Below are positions 55,212-64,000 of a stretch of DNA of 64,000 nt, piece after piece (the stretch's first letter is position 1; each line of letters begins with the position of its first letter). This DNA is from Planctomycetota bacterium (GTDB taxonomy: Bacteria; Planctomycetota; Phycisphaerae; Phycisphaerales; UBA5793). The stretch spans positions 124,001 through 188,000 of the forward strand of contig JABFGK010000001.1 of assembly GCA_013112555.1 (NCBI GenBank), written 5' to 3'. A program made the translations under genes and the position numbers. Under the pieces are notes generated by a model. That model was not told where the DNA came from. It worked only from the letters and a program-made list of their open reading frames with translations, and made no database searches.

Positions 55212-56615
55212 TTATTCGGTGCCTGGTCCCGGCTCGTTTTGTCGGCTTGCCAGCCATGACTCGGTCAGTTCGGCAAAGCGCCGGCCGCGTTCGATGTAGT
55301 TTGGAAACTGGTCCCAACTTGCATGGCCTGGACTCAACAGCAAAATGTCACCCGGCTTCATGCGCGTGGTAGCGGTCGTGAATGCGGTGTCGAGATTGGC
55401 ACACTCAAAGACGTTGCCTGCTTTGTCGGCACGGCTTGATCGGCATTCCTGTGCGAGTTGACATCCAGTGGTACCAATGGTGTAGATGCCGGCCAGTTGT
55501 CCCGACAGCGCGGTGATCGGCTGGAGATGTAGTCGCTTGCTGTAGCCACCTGCGATCAGGTGAACACGGGCCGCTTCATTGCCAAACGACTCGACAGCGA
55601 GTCGCGATGCGTCCGGCGTCGTCGACTTGGAATCATCAAAGAAGCGACGGCCCTCGTGATCGGTCGCGATACAGCACAGCCGGTGGGGCAATCCCGGAAA
55701 GTCTGACAGGTGCTCACCAACCGTGGTGGCCGGGACGCCGGTGGCTGCTTCGACGGCTGCCGATGCCACCAGCGCATTGTGCATGTTGTGAGCGCCGGGA
55801 ATGCGAAGTGTGATCGTGTGCCGTTGTTGGTCATTCGGTTCAGGAACCACGATGACCGACTGTTGCATCGTGGCCGGGTCGGTCCGGGGCACGAGTGCAG
55901 CCTGCGATTGCGGGGTGAGGATCGCCGTTGCCTCGGGTTGCTGGGACAGCAGCAGGCTCGCTTTGCAATCTCGGTAGTGTTCGAAGTCCCCGTGCCAGTC
56001 AAGATGATTCGGTAGTACATTGGTGATCACCGCGACATGGGGGGACAGGCGGCAGGGTGAGTTCTCCCGGCCGACCCAATACAGCATGGCACTGGACAGT
56101 TCCAGCACGACCCAGTCGCCCGTACCGATCCGGCCGTTGGCAGCATCTGCCAGCAGCGACCCGCCGATGTTGCCCCCGAAGTGCGACGGGATACTCAAGG
56201 CTCGCAATGCATGGTGGATCATGGCGGCAGTCGTGGATTTCCCGGCTGAGCCGGTCACCCCGATGATCCGGTCACGACGTGGCAGCAGATCGAGCAGCAA
56301 CTGAATTTCTGTGAGAACCGGTACGCCGGCATCACGAGCAGCGGCCAGGTAGCGGTTGTCCCAGGGTCGCGGTACCGCCGGGTTGGCAATCACGAGATCG
56401 GCGTTTGAGAAGTCCTCGGTCTCGTGCCCGCCGAGTCGTAATCGCACGTGCCCGGATTGGGTCAGGTCTTTGATTGCTGCGAGTGAATCGGTGAGATCGT
56501 CGGGGCGGAGCAGGTCGGTGACACATACTTGGCGGCAGCCGATTCGATCGCAGAGCCAGCGCGTGACGGCGACTCCTCCGCCAAACCGTCCCAGTCCCAT
56601 GACCGTGACGTGCAT
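55212..56615 (-). CDS. murD: UDP-N-acetylmuramoylalanine--D-glutamate ligase
   Basis: A Mur ligase of about 467 residues that adds D-glutamate to UDP-MurNAc-L-Ala in peptidoglycan synthesis. Seen: an N-terminal dinucleotide-like fold (VTVMGLGRFGGG), the ATP loop GVTGSAGKSTTAAM (an unusual SA in place of the common TN/TNG), VLELSSAMLYW (the usual ELSSFQL position), NVLPNHLDWHG, and C-terminal FFDDSKSTTPDA and LIAGGYSK. It lies outside a dcw cluster, directly downstream of pdxA on the same strand. The start is ATG 56615; the in-frame 56648 start is possible. Planctomycetota do make peptidoglycan in many lineages, and this gene fits that. Confidence 0.92.
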   Translation of the reverse strand: MHVTVMGLGRFGGGVAVTRWLCDRIGCRQVCVTDLLRPDDLTDSLAAIKDLTQSGHVRLRLGGHETEDFSNADLVIANPAVPRPWDNRYLAAARDAGVPVLTEIQLLLDLLPRRDRIIGVTGSAGKSTTAAMIHHALRALSIPSHFGGNIGGSLLADAANGRIGTGDWVVLELSSAMLYWVGRENSPCRLSPHVAVITNVLPNHLDWHGDFEHYRDCKASLLLSQQPEATAILTPQSQAALVPRTDPATMQQSVIVVPEPNDQQRHTITLRIPGAHNMHNALVASAAVEAATGVPATTVGEHLSDFPGLPHRLCCIATDHEGRRFFDDSKSTTPDASRLAVESFGNEAARVHLIAGGYSKRLHLQPITALSGQLAGIYTIGTTGCQLAQECRSSRADKAGNVFECANLDTAFTTATTRMKPGDILLLSPGHASWDQFPNYIERGRRFAELTESWLASRQNEPGPGTE

Positions 56616-56674
56616 GTCCGGTTGTACGATCGACGATCTGACCACCACGGGACGGAGACTCCGTTTGCACTGGA

Positions 56675-57820
56675 TCAGGATTGCGGTTCGGGTGTTGTTT
56701 GAAAGGTGCGGCGTTGTTTCGCAATATCAAGGGCCAGGCCAATGGCTGCGATCATCGACCCGGGATTGGCACTGTTGGTCCCGGCTATGTCAAATGCGGT
56801 CCCATGGTCCGGGCTGGTCCTGATGATTGGCAGCCCGAGGGTCATGTTGACTCCCTGGTCACGCGACAGCAGTTTGATGGGGATGGTCCCCTGGTCGTGA
56901 TACATGGCAACGATGAGATCGAAGTTCCCATCAATGGCTGCATTGAACACGGTATCGGCCGGCCAGGGGCCGGTCACATCAATCTCTTGATCCCGGGCCA
57001 GTCTGATGGCCGGTTCGATGAGTCGCGACTCCTCATCGCCGAACAGGCCGCCTTCTGAGGCATGCGGATTCAGGCCGCAGACGGCGATCCTCGGATCGGC
57101 GATTCCAAAGTCCTGCACGAGCGATTGATGTGCAAGATCTATGGTGTCGAACACCCGGCCGATCGTCAGCACATTTCCGAGTTCGAGCAGCGGCATATGG
57201 ATCGTGGCGAGCACGACGCGCAGTTTCGGTGCGACGAACATCATGGCATGGCGTCGGGCGCCGGTGCGAGAGGCCAGGAGTTCGGTATGGCCCGGGAATC
57301 GCTTCATGCCGGCCATCGCCCATGAGGTCTTGGAGATCGGGGCCGTGACGACGGCATCGACGAGCGGTGGCTGTGCATGAGCGGCCGTATGCCCCCCCCC
57401 GTTGTGAGGCGTTGCATAGGCCCAGGACACCGCTTCCTCGATGGCCTTGAGTGACACCGAGCCGCCGCACGCTGACGGGGCCGAGATGATTGGGTCGTCG
57501 CGCCCGAGCGTTTCGAGTTCCGGCTCGGAGATGTCGATGACAATAACGTCCGGTGCGGCTGAATCGGCCAGCCCTGCCAGCGACCGCGGGAGATCATTGC
57601 CGGCTTCATAGCGCACTCGGTGCCAGAATGGCTCAAGACCACAGGATTCAGCAGCGCGGTATAATTGACCATGCGGGCCGAAAATGAAGCAACGTGCTTG
57701 TTTACGCAAATTCAAATCAGCAAGTGATTTGACGATGATCTCAGGCCCAATCCCATGCGGGTCGCCTGCGGTAATCGCGATTCGGGGTCGGCAATCCGGT
57801 TTGTGTGAGACGCGTTGCAT
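56675..57820 (-). CDS. pdxA: 4-hydroxythreonine-4-phosphate dehydrogenase
   Basis: PdxA oxidises 4-phosphohydroxythreonine in the DXP-dependent pyridoxal phosphate pathway. The protein of 381 residues has IAITAGDPHGIGPEI near the N-terminus, VTAPISKTSWAMAGMKRFPGHTELLA (metal-binding His), VCGLNPHASEGGLFG, and ADTVFNAAIDGNFDLIVAMYHDQGTIPIKLL with the other ligand histidines. An insert of about 20 residues near 145 (HNGGGHTAAHAQP) is longer than usual. It heads the pdxA-murD leftward pair. Confidence 0.95.
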   Translation of the reverse strand: MQRVSHKPDCRPRIAITAGDPHGIGPEIIVKSLADLNLRKQARCFIFGPHGQLYRAAESCGLEPFWHRVRYEAGNDLPRSLAGLADSAAPDVIVIDISEPELETLGRDDPIISAPSACGGSVSLKAIEEAVSWAYATPHNGGGHTAAHAQPPLVDAVVTAPISKTSWAMAGMKRFPGHTELLASRTGARRHAMMFVAPKLRVVLATIHMPLLELGNVLTIGRVFDTIDLAHQSLVQDFGIADPRIAVCGLNPHASEGGLFGDEESRLIEPAIRLARDQEIDVTGPWPADTVFNAAIDGNFDLIVAMYHDQGTIPIKLLSRDQGVNMTLGLPIIRTSPDHGTAFDIAGTNSANPGSMIAAIGLALDIAKQRRTFQTTPEPQS

Positions 57821-58214
57821 GGAAATCCTGAGTGTTTGCGGGTTTGGCTCTCGTGTGGGCTGCGCGTTGGCATGATCATATGGGGCGCAGGCTCATCAGG
57901 ATGCAAATCCTGCAAGTCTGCCGCTTTCCGCCTGGCGATTCGAGTGGGTGAGCCTGGGGGATCGGTGTCAGCGGAATCGGGCAGATGATTTGCAGCCAGG
58001 TTGCCGATGAGAGTGGCTCATCTGAGTCATCCGTACTATCGTACTCCCTGTGTTTCTGTGGCTCGATGGGTATCGCTTGAGGGGAGCTCAGAAACGGCTG
58101 CACCGGGTACGCTTTTTCATCTGACCGCACTTGGTTATCACGACCTGCTACTCTGCTGCGGACGGAGAACGCGCTGGCAATATGCATAGTGATGCAGCGT
58201 AGAAGAGGTGTTTC
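57821..58214. other. Intergenic region between pdxA and the histidine kinase
   Basis: 394 bases between divergent genes. It contains a short CAGGAT/ATCCTG hairpin at about 57896-57911. I see no clear riboswitch, no gene and only a weak promoter (TTGGTT near 58131). Confidence 0.4.
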
Positions 58215-60707
58215 TTGTCCGTGAGTAGTTCTGCCGAACGTAATGATCAGGGTGCGGATCAACGTATCCTTGATGGGATGAGCACTGCGCCTGCTGCCAA
58301 AGTACAGGCTCATTCGTATGGTGGTTCAGGTCATCATGGTGTCCCGGAATCCCCCGAGACCATTCTTGCATGTTGCTCGGGCCTGACCGAATCCCCGAAC
58401 CTCATCGACGGCCTGTTGTCCGGTCTGAATATCGGCGTGATGATCGTCGACCGCAGCGATCTCGTATCGTACGTGAACCAACAACTCGCGGCGTTGCTGC
58501 ACACGACACCGGACGCGCTCGTCGGGCTCCCCCTAACTGCAACCTTTCCTCTGGCCTCTGAGACCTGTCAGGTTAATTCTCAGTGCTGTATCGACTGCAC
58601 GGTCGATCAGCGCGATGCGGCTTTTGTGGTTCGTCTTGCCACCCCGGACCGTGACGAGTGCTGCCTGCAGATTTTCCCGAAGACGGTGTATGACGCCGAG
58701 GGGAGCTACATCGGCTGTCTCGCAACGGTCAGTGACTTTACGACACATTGCAAGACACTGCTCGCGCTGCGAGAGAGCCAGGAACTGTACCGGGCTCATT
58801 ATGAGGAAAGCCCGCTTCCGTATCAGTCACTTGATGAGGATGGGCGACTGCTTGAGTTGAATCCGGCATGGACGGAACTTTTGGGCTTTGATCGTGATGA
58901 GGTGATCGGTCGCTCGTTTGCGGACCTGGTGACGAGTGAGTCTGCGAAACTTTTTCCGGAACGCTTTCAGACGTTTCTGCAAGCCGGCCGCGTCCACGAG
59001 GCCTGCTTCGAAGTGGTCTGTAAGGATGGTTCGACTCGGCATGTCAGTGTCAATGGCCGGATCGGCACGGATCCTGATGGTTCCTTTCTCCGCACGCACT
59101 GTATTCTTCATGATGTGACGGCCAGACTGCAGGCGGAGCGGCGGCTGCGCGAAAGCGAAGCACGGTATCGTGGTGTGGTTGACGATCAGACCGAACTCAT
59201 TTGCCGTCTCGACTCGGAGCGGGTGATCACCTTTGTCAACGATGTCATGTGTGAGGTTGTGCATCGCGATCGCAGCGAGTTGATGGGGGCCGATCTGGCA
59301 GCCATGTCAAGCGATGGGTGTCTCAGTCATGTTCAGGACATGATCGAGCGGCTCGCTGATGAAAGCGTGGCCGTGTGTGAGTCGCAGATGACGTTGCCGA
59401 GTGGTGAAATGCGTTGGCACCAATGGAACGGGCATGCGATTCGCGACGAGCAGGGCCGCATTCACGAATATCAGTTCGTCGGTTCTGATATTACGAATCG
59501 CAAACTGGCTGAGCTCGAGTTGCAACGGCGCGAGCGGCATATGTCCGGGTTGGCTGAAGGGCTTCAGAGCCTGATGCACTCGGCTGAGCCTGTTGACTTT
59601 GATTCATTCCTGGCCGCGATCGGATCTGCCTCGCGCGCCAGCCGTGCCTACTACTTCAAGCGGCACGACGATGGGCAGGGCCGAATACTCGTCAGCCAGA
59701 TCGCTGAATGGTGTGCGGCCGGGATCAATCCGGAGATCGACAACCCGATGCTCCAGAATCTGCCCGTGCTGCCCGAGTTTGCGCGGTGGGAGCGCGAGTT
59801 GTCAGCCGGGAACGTCCTCAACGGAAGTATCAGCGACTTCGGCGAGGTCGAGCAGGCTTTTCTGGCAGTGCAGGACGTGAAATCCATTCTCATCATCCCG
59901 ATCCTGATCGATGCGGTCGCAGTCGGCTTTATCGGTTTTGATGACTGCATCAGTGAGCAGCGGTGGGAGCCGGCCGAAGTCAGTTTTCTGACGGCTGCAG
60001 CCGGTGGGTTGGGCCAGGCCCTTAAGCGAAGCCGGGTGGAGCAGGCACTGCGGGAGAGTGAACAGGAGTCGCAGCAACTGGCAGCCAGCAGGCAGCGCCT
60101 GCTTAGGGAAGTTGACCATCGGACCAAGAATAACCTGGCCAGCCTGGATGCCCTGATCGATCTGATCAAACATCGCGCCAGTTCGCCGGAGCAGTTTGCC
60201 CAGTCGTTGCGGGACCGCCTTCAGGTCATGGCGACGGTGCATCGCATGCTGGCCGGCTCGGGATGGGAGTCGACCTCGTTCCGTACGCTGGCCGACACGA
60301 TTGCCAGTCAGTTCGAGGACGAGGCGGGGAGCGACCATCGCATATTCATGAGCGGGGAACCGATGGCCGTGGTTCCGCGCCAGGCCACCGCCCTGGCCAT
60401 GATCCTCCACGAGTTGTTAACGAACTCGCACCGGCACGGGGTGCTGATGCCGGAGGTGGAAGGTCGAGTACACATCTCATGGGAAATCATCGATCAGTGT
60501 GATACCCTCGCGACCGTTCGCTTCGAGTATCGCGAGGGCGGCTCCACCATGAAGTCGTTGCCGATGACCGACGACGAGTCGAGCGGGAGTGGGCTGCATT
60601 TGATTGAGGGCTTTTCCAAGTACGAAATGAACGGGACGTATGAAGGCCGGTTCGTTCCGAATGAGGGCTTTTCCTGCACGATTGAAGCCCGGCTTGATAT
60701 CACCTGA
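58215..60707 (+). CDS. PAS/GAF sensor histidine kinase of the HWE/HisKA_2 type
   Basis: A cytosolic sensor kinase of 830 residues with no transmembrane helix. Domains in order: PAS 1 (about 60-180, NIGVMIVDRSDLVSYVNQQ), PAS 2 (about 190-310, YEESPLPYQSLDEDGRLLELN), PAS 3 (about 315-435), a GAF-like domain (about 445-605), and a kinase core with phospho-accepting His635 in REVDHRTKNNLASL and the ATPase N box HELLTNSHRHG (732-742). EVDHRxKNNL is the mark of the HisKA_2/HWE kinases, which often drive ANTAR regulators. The start is TTG 58215 (AGAGG 6 bases upstream) or GTG 58221. It stands alone. Redox, ligand or light sensing is possible through the PAS domains; no cofactor residue was assigned. 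Confidence 0.92.
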   Translation: MSVSSSAERNDQGADQRILDGMSTAPAAKVQAHSYGGSGHHGVPESPETILACCSGLTESPNLIDGLLSGLNIGVMIVDRSDLVSYVNQQLAALLHTTPDALVGLPLTATFPLASETCQVNSQCCIDCTVDQRDAAFVVRLATPDRDECCLQIFPKTVYDAEGSYIGCLATVSDFTTHCKTLLALRESQELYRAHYEESPLPYQSLDEDGRLLELNPAWTELLGFDRDEVIGRSFADLVTSESAKLFPERFQTFLQAGRVHEACFEVVCKDGSTRHVSVNGRIGTDPDGSFLRTHCILHDVTARLQAERRLRESEARYRGVVDDQTELICRLDSERVITFVNDVMCEVVHRDRSELMGADLAAMSSDGCLSHVQDMIERLADESVAVCESQMTLPSGEMRWHQWNGHAIRDEQGRIHEYQFVGSDITNRKLAELELQRRERHMSGLAEGLQSLMHSAEPVDFDSFLAAIGSASRASRAYYFKRHDDGQGRILVSQIAEWCAAGINPEIDNPMLQNLPVLPEFARWERELSAGNVLNGSISDFGEVEQAFLAVQDVKSILIIPILIDAVAVGFIGFDDCISEQRWEPAEVSFLTAAAGGLGQALKRSRVEQALRESEQESQQLAASRQRLLREVDHRTKNNLASLDALIDLIKHRASSPEQFAQSLRDRLQVMATVHRMLAGSGWESTSFRTLADTIASQFEDEAGSDHRIFMSGEPMAVVPRQATALAMILHELLTNSHRHGVLMPEVEGRVHISWEIIDQCDTLATVRFEYREGGSTMKSLPMTDDESSGSGLHLIEGFSKYEMNGTYEGRFVPNEGFSCTIEARLDIT

Positions 60708-60725
60708 GCCACCTTTTGCTCAGGT
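60702..60725 (+). terminator. Hairpin after the histidine kinase
   Basis: ACCTGAGC pairs with GCTCAGGT around CACCTTTT; no long T-run follows, so it is a weak terminator candidate between convergent genes. The stem overlaps the kinase stop codon. Confidence 0.45.
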
Positions 60726-60743
60726 ATTCCCTTCATCGGCGAT

Positions 60744-61406
60744 TCATTGATGCTGTTCGGCGACACGGCGCGCATAGGCCTGCTCGTATTCGGAGGCCGT
60801 ATCCAGATCTATTCGGGCCCAGGGACAGTCGTTGCAGGGCAGACGGGTGATTCGGCCGCTCATCGCATCGAACACGCCGCGCAATCCCTTCGGCGGGTCG
60901 GGAATCTGTGTACCGTGATTGACGACAAACCGGCAGGCTGCCCGGTTGAGCAGGATCGGGTGTCCCCCGCGATCGTGATAGGTCGGGATAACGACGGCCG
61001 CGACGGATGGCCCCGACAGGTCCAATTCGTTCAGCATCCGACTGACGGCGCGCTGCTCGATTACCGGGTGATCCGCCGGATGAACGAAAACGGCTTGTGC
61101 ACTGCTGTCGGCCAGCGCCTGACGCAGCCCGCAGAGCACCGAATGAAACATGGGGGCGTGCGAATCGCCTGTGACCCATTGCGCCGGCCGTGCCCCGAGC
61201 ATTGCCGCGATCGATTCGTGATCGGCTCCGGTCACGATGCTCATGCCGCATGGGCAATGAGGTGCCAAGCCGTCATAGGCAGACTCGATGACCGTGGTTT
61301 GCCCGGTTCCCGAATCAGGTGGCCAGGGCATCAGTAACTTCTGGCAGCCCATCCGCTTGCCGAGCCCGGCTGCCAGGAGGAGTCCGGCTGTGTGTGCCTG
61401 TGTCAT
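60744..61406 (-). CDS. mocA: Molybdenum cofactor cytidylyltransferase-like NTP transferase
   Basis: A protein of 220 residues that would link CMP (or GMP) to molybdopterin. The N-terminal GLLLAAGLGKRMGCQKLLMPW is the nucleotide-binding loop, then VFVHPADHPVIEQRAVSRM (the aspartate of the DxP/DHP metal site) and HPILLNRAACR. The MocA-type assignment is favoured over MobA by the adjacent xdhC gene, since MocA and XdhC both serve xanthine dehydrogenase-family enzymes. The start is ATG 61406; 61427 is possible. It lies 78 bases behind xdhC in one leftward unit. Confidence 0.82.
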   Translation of the reverse strand: MTQAHTAGLLLAAGLGKRMGCQKLLMPWPPDSGTGQTTVIESAYDGLAPHCPCGMSIVTGADHESIAAMLGARPAQWVTGDSHAPMFHSVLCGLRQALADSSAQAVFVHPADHPVIEQRAVSRMLNELDLSGPSVAAVVIPTYHDRGGHPILLNRAACRFVVNHGTQIPDPPKGLRGVFDAMSGRITRLPCNDCPWARIDLDTASEYEQAYARRVAEQHQ

Positions 61407-61484
61407 GTTGCGGGGCTCGTCTGGCATGAGGATGATCAAAGGAGCAGCGGCGGCAGCAGCAGGGGGGCGCAGGGATCTCGGAGT

Positions 61485-62432
61485 TCAGACGCTCAGGTCG
61501 ATCGGGCCTTGCACCGGCGGGGTACTGTGCTGTCGTCGTTCTGCAATTAACTCGGCGACAATCGACACGGCGATCTCGGGCACGGTCACTGAATTGATAT
61601 CAATGCCGATCGGTGCGTGGACACGTTGCAGTGTTGTTTCGGGTACACCCCGTTCAATCAGGTCGTCAAAGATGAGTTTGACCTTCCGCCGGCTGCCGAT
61701 CATCCCGAGGTACCGCGCTGCGGTTGAAGCGACAGCCTCCAGCACCTGTTCATCATGCTTGTGCCCGCGTGTGACGATGACGATGTAGGTCTCATCGTCG
61801 ATCGGCTCGTCTGTGATCGTCTCATGGATCGGGCCGCAGATTCGTTGAGCGGGGTCGGCAATGAACCGTTCGAGCAGATCAGCCCGATCATCAAAAACGC
61901 ACACATCGAAATCGACGGCGATCGCCATCCGCGAGAGGGCGCTGCCCACATGCCCGGCACCGGCAATAAGCAGCCTCGGTCTCGGCGGCAGATGCAGGAT
62001 GAATCGCTGCTGCTCGGCAGGCGAGTCGGGTGCCGACACATCCATGCTCAGTGAGGTCGTCTGTCGACTCTGGCATTCGTGTGCAATGCGTCGCAGCGAG
62101 GCTGGATCGCGCGCCTGCCAGACGAGTACATCGACCTGGCCGCCGCAGATCAGGCCGTCATCCCAGCCGTAATCGTGATCTAGTTGAAATGCAAAGGTGG
62201 CGTCGGTTCCCTCGCCGATCAGGGCAAAGGCACGTTTGCGTACCTCCGCCTCGATGCACCCGCCGCCGATGGTGCCGGCGAGTTCGGCATGATCGTCAAT
62301 CACCATCAGGGCGCCGGCATTGGCCGGCGTCGAGCCGCGTGTCCGGTACAGCAGACACAGCGCAGCCTGGCGTCCGGCATCCAGTAGATCGGCGGTGTGG
62401 ATCAGGAGTTGATCGACGGTGCGATGGCTCAT
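61485..62432 (-). CDS. xdhC: XdhC/CoxI family molybdenum cofactor insertion protein
   Basis: A maturation factor of 315 residues for xanthine dehydrogenase-family molybdoenzymes; it binds Moco, promotes its sulfuration and inserts it. The N-terminal XdhC/CoxI domain has LCLLYRTRGSTPANAGALMVI and GTIGGGCIEAEVRKRA, and the C-terminal Rossmann domain has LLIAGAGHVGSALSRMA and VIVTRGHKHDEQVL, ending with IGIDINSVTVPEIAVSIVAELI. The ATG at 62432 is only 18 bases from the stop of an IS110 transposase, so the native upstream region may have been replaced. No oxidase structural genes are in the window. Confidence 0.92.
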   Translation of the reverse strand: MSHRTVDQLLIHTADLLDAGRQAALCLLYRTRGSTPANAGALMVIDDHAELAGTIGGGCIEAEVRKRAFALIGEGTDATFAFQLDHDYGWDDGLICGGQVDVLVWQARDPASLRRIAHECQSRQTTSLSMDVSAPDSPAEQQRFILHLPPRPRLLIAGAGHVGSALSRMAIAVDFDVCVFDDRADLLERFIADPAQRICGPIHETITDEPIDDETYIVIVTRGHKHDEQVLEAVASTAARYLGMIGSRRKVKLIFDDLIERGVPETTLQRVHAPIGIDINSVTVPEIAVSIVAELIAERRQHSTPPVQGPIDLSV

Positions 62433-62449
62433 AGCGACTGTCTTCGAAG

Positions 62450-63576
<1,127 letters not shown>

Positions 63577-63608
63577 GACGCTCCACCGCTGGCCAGCGGT
63601 GGAGCGTC
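63577..63608. repeat. 32-bp perfect palindrome
   Basis: GACGCTCCACCGCTGG followed by its exact reverse complement CCAGCGGTGGAGCGTC. It lies upstream of the IS110 transposase and may be the element's end, an insertion target, or a cruciform/terminator structure. Confidence 0.95.
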
Positions 63609-63701
63609 AACCATTACTCCCTCAGCCTATGCATCGAGTCTCTATATCGCTGAACAGCGCATAATACAAGGTCGGGTATCTATGCTGAGTCGAGCGTCAC
63701 G

Positions 63702-63974
63702 CTATGGGGCCTCGAAGTGGCAATAGCAGGTTCGATTCGCATGGCACAGGCGCGGTGTCACCGGGCGATCGTCCGGCCCGAGCGGGTCCATCGTTTTGTT
63801 GCACCAGAAGACCCGAGTCGAACTCGAATCGTCAACGCGGCCCGGCGTCATCTGGTTCTGGTCGACGTACATCATCTTGTGACGAACGTGGACGCACGTC
63901 GGGATCGGCTTCGTCGATGACAGGTCGGCAACATGTTGGGAATCATCATGTGTTGGCATGATCGGGAACTCCAT
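63702..63974 (-). CDS. Small Cys-rich hypothetical protein, planctomycete-like
   Basis: A protein of 90 residues with ATG 63974 preceded by AAGG at 7 bases. After a disordered N-terminus (about 28 residues) comes a compact part with Cys and His residues: TCVHVRHKMMYVDQNQM, then RVFWCNKTMDPLGPDDRPVTPRLC and RTCYCHFEAP. The pattern C-x2-R-x-K-M-Y...F-W-C-x-K-T...GPDxxPV...C...C-Y looks like a small metal-binding domain, and I believe related short proteins occur in planctomycetes, though I cannot name the family. Overlapping plus-strand frames are shadows. It lies upstream of the IS110 element. Confidence 0.65.
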   Translation of the reverse strand: MEFPIMPTHDDSQHVADLSSTKPIPTCVHVRHKMMYVDQNQMTPGRVDDSSSTRVFWCNKTMDPLGPDDRPVTPRLCHANRTCYCHFEAP

Positions 63975-64000
63975 GTTCAAGCCTTCAGCATCATTGATCA

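Overview
The window reads as chromosome from a diderm bacterium of the Planctomycetota, most likely a Phycisphaerae-type organism. This is an inference from gene content. The markers are a lipid A gene (lpxA), a planctomycete-style ECF sigma factor, a DUF1570-like lipoprotein peptidase, AsmA- and PpiD-like envelope proteins, a zinc-ribbon membrane protein and a topoisomerase VI A subunit, which is rare in bacteria. Coding GC is high, genes are mostly short operons on both strands, and most gaps hold hairpins or dispersed repeats.

Layout. 1-4.5 kb: truncated lpxA, lipB, a repeat element and a large secreted metalloprotease. 4.8-9.1 kb: tRNA-Glu, a weak small ORF and a large secreted repeat protein. 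9.2-11.7 kb: acetyltransferase, phosphoesterase and DUF1570-like lipoprotein. 11.8-14.2 kb: two tandem membrane-anchored ankyrin genes (the second frameshifted) and a polytopic membrane protein. 14.2-16.8 kb: divergent aminotransferase and glycosyltransferase. 17.0-17.3 kb: a cluster of palindromes. 17.4-22.5 kb: leftward run of a coiled-coil protein, a 57-residue membrane protein, gcvH and an ABC transporter. 23-30 kb: PpiD-like chaperone, rpsD, a membrane glycosyltransferase-like protein and frameshifted mnmG. 30-36 kb: aminotransferase and a giant AsmA-like gene with two frameshifts, followed by a tandem repeat and terminator. 36-40 kb: Nif3/mannosyltransferase/zinc-ribbon operon and coaB. 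40-41 kb: an IS5-type element inserted in a palindromic repeat. 41.1-41.6 kb: a structured gap. 41.6-45.6 kb: two small genes and the iscS-iscU-iscA operon behind a promoter with a perfect palindrome. 45.7-50 kb: a second full repeat copy, ECF sigma factor, methyltransferase, ANTAR response regulator and topoisomerase VI A. 50.5-58 kb: DUF11 lipoprotein, frameshifted EamA transporter, TPR-sulfotransferase, murD and pdxA. 58.2-64 kb: PAS/GAF/HWE-type histidine kinase, mocA, xdhC, an IS110 element and a Cys-rich small protein.

Connections between genes. LipB makes octanoylated proteins and GcvH is a classical lipoyl acceptor, so both belong to lipoate-dependent metabolism. LpxA, MurD, AsmA, PpiD, the ABC transporter and the lipoproteins all serve the envelope. 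IscS, IscU and IscA form a minimal Fe-S cluster operon. The HWE-type kinase (58.2 kb) and ANTAR regulator (47.9 kb) are of classes that commonly work together, but they lie 10 kb apart.

Five apparent single-base frameshifts in four otherwise well-conserved genes (ankyrin, mnmG, asmA twice, eamA) suggest either draft-quality sequence or recent decay. mnmG in particular argues for sequence error. No CRISPR array, rRNA operon, phage or convincing new defence system is visible. The most unusual items are the orphan topoisomerase VI A subunit, the repeat family with its IS insertion, the structured gap at 41.1-41.2 kb, the operator-like palindrome at isc, and the IS110 element with a 32-bp perfect palindrome.
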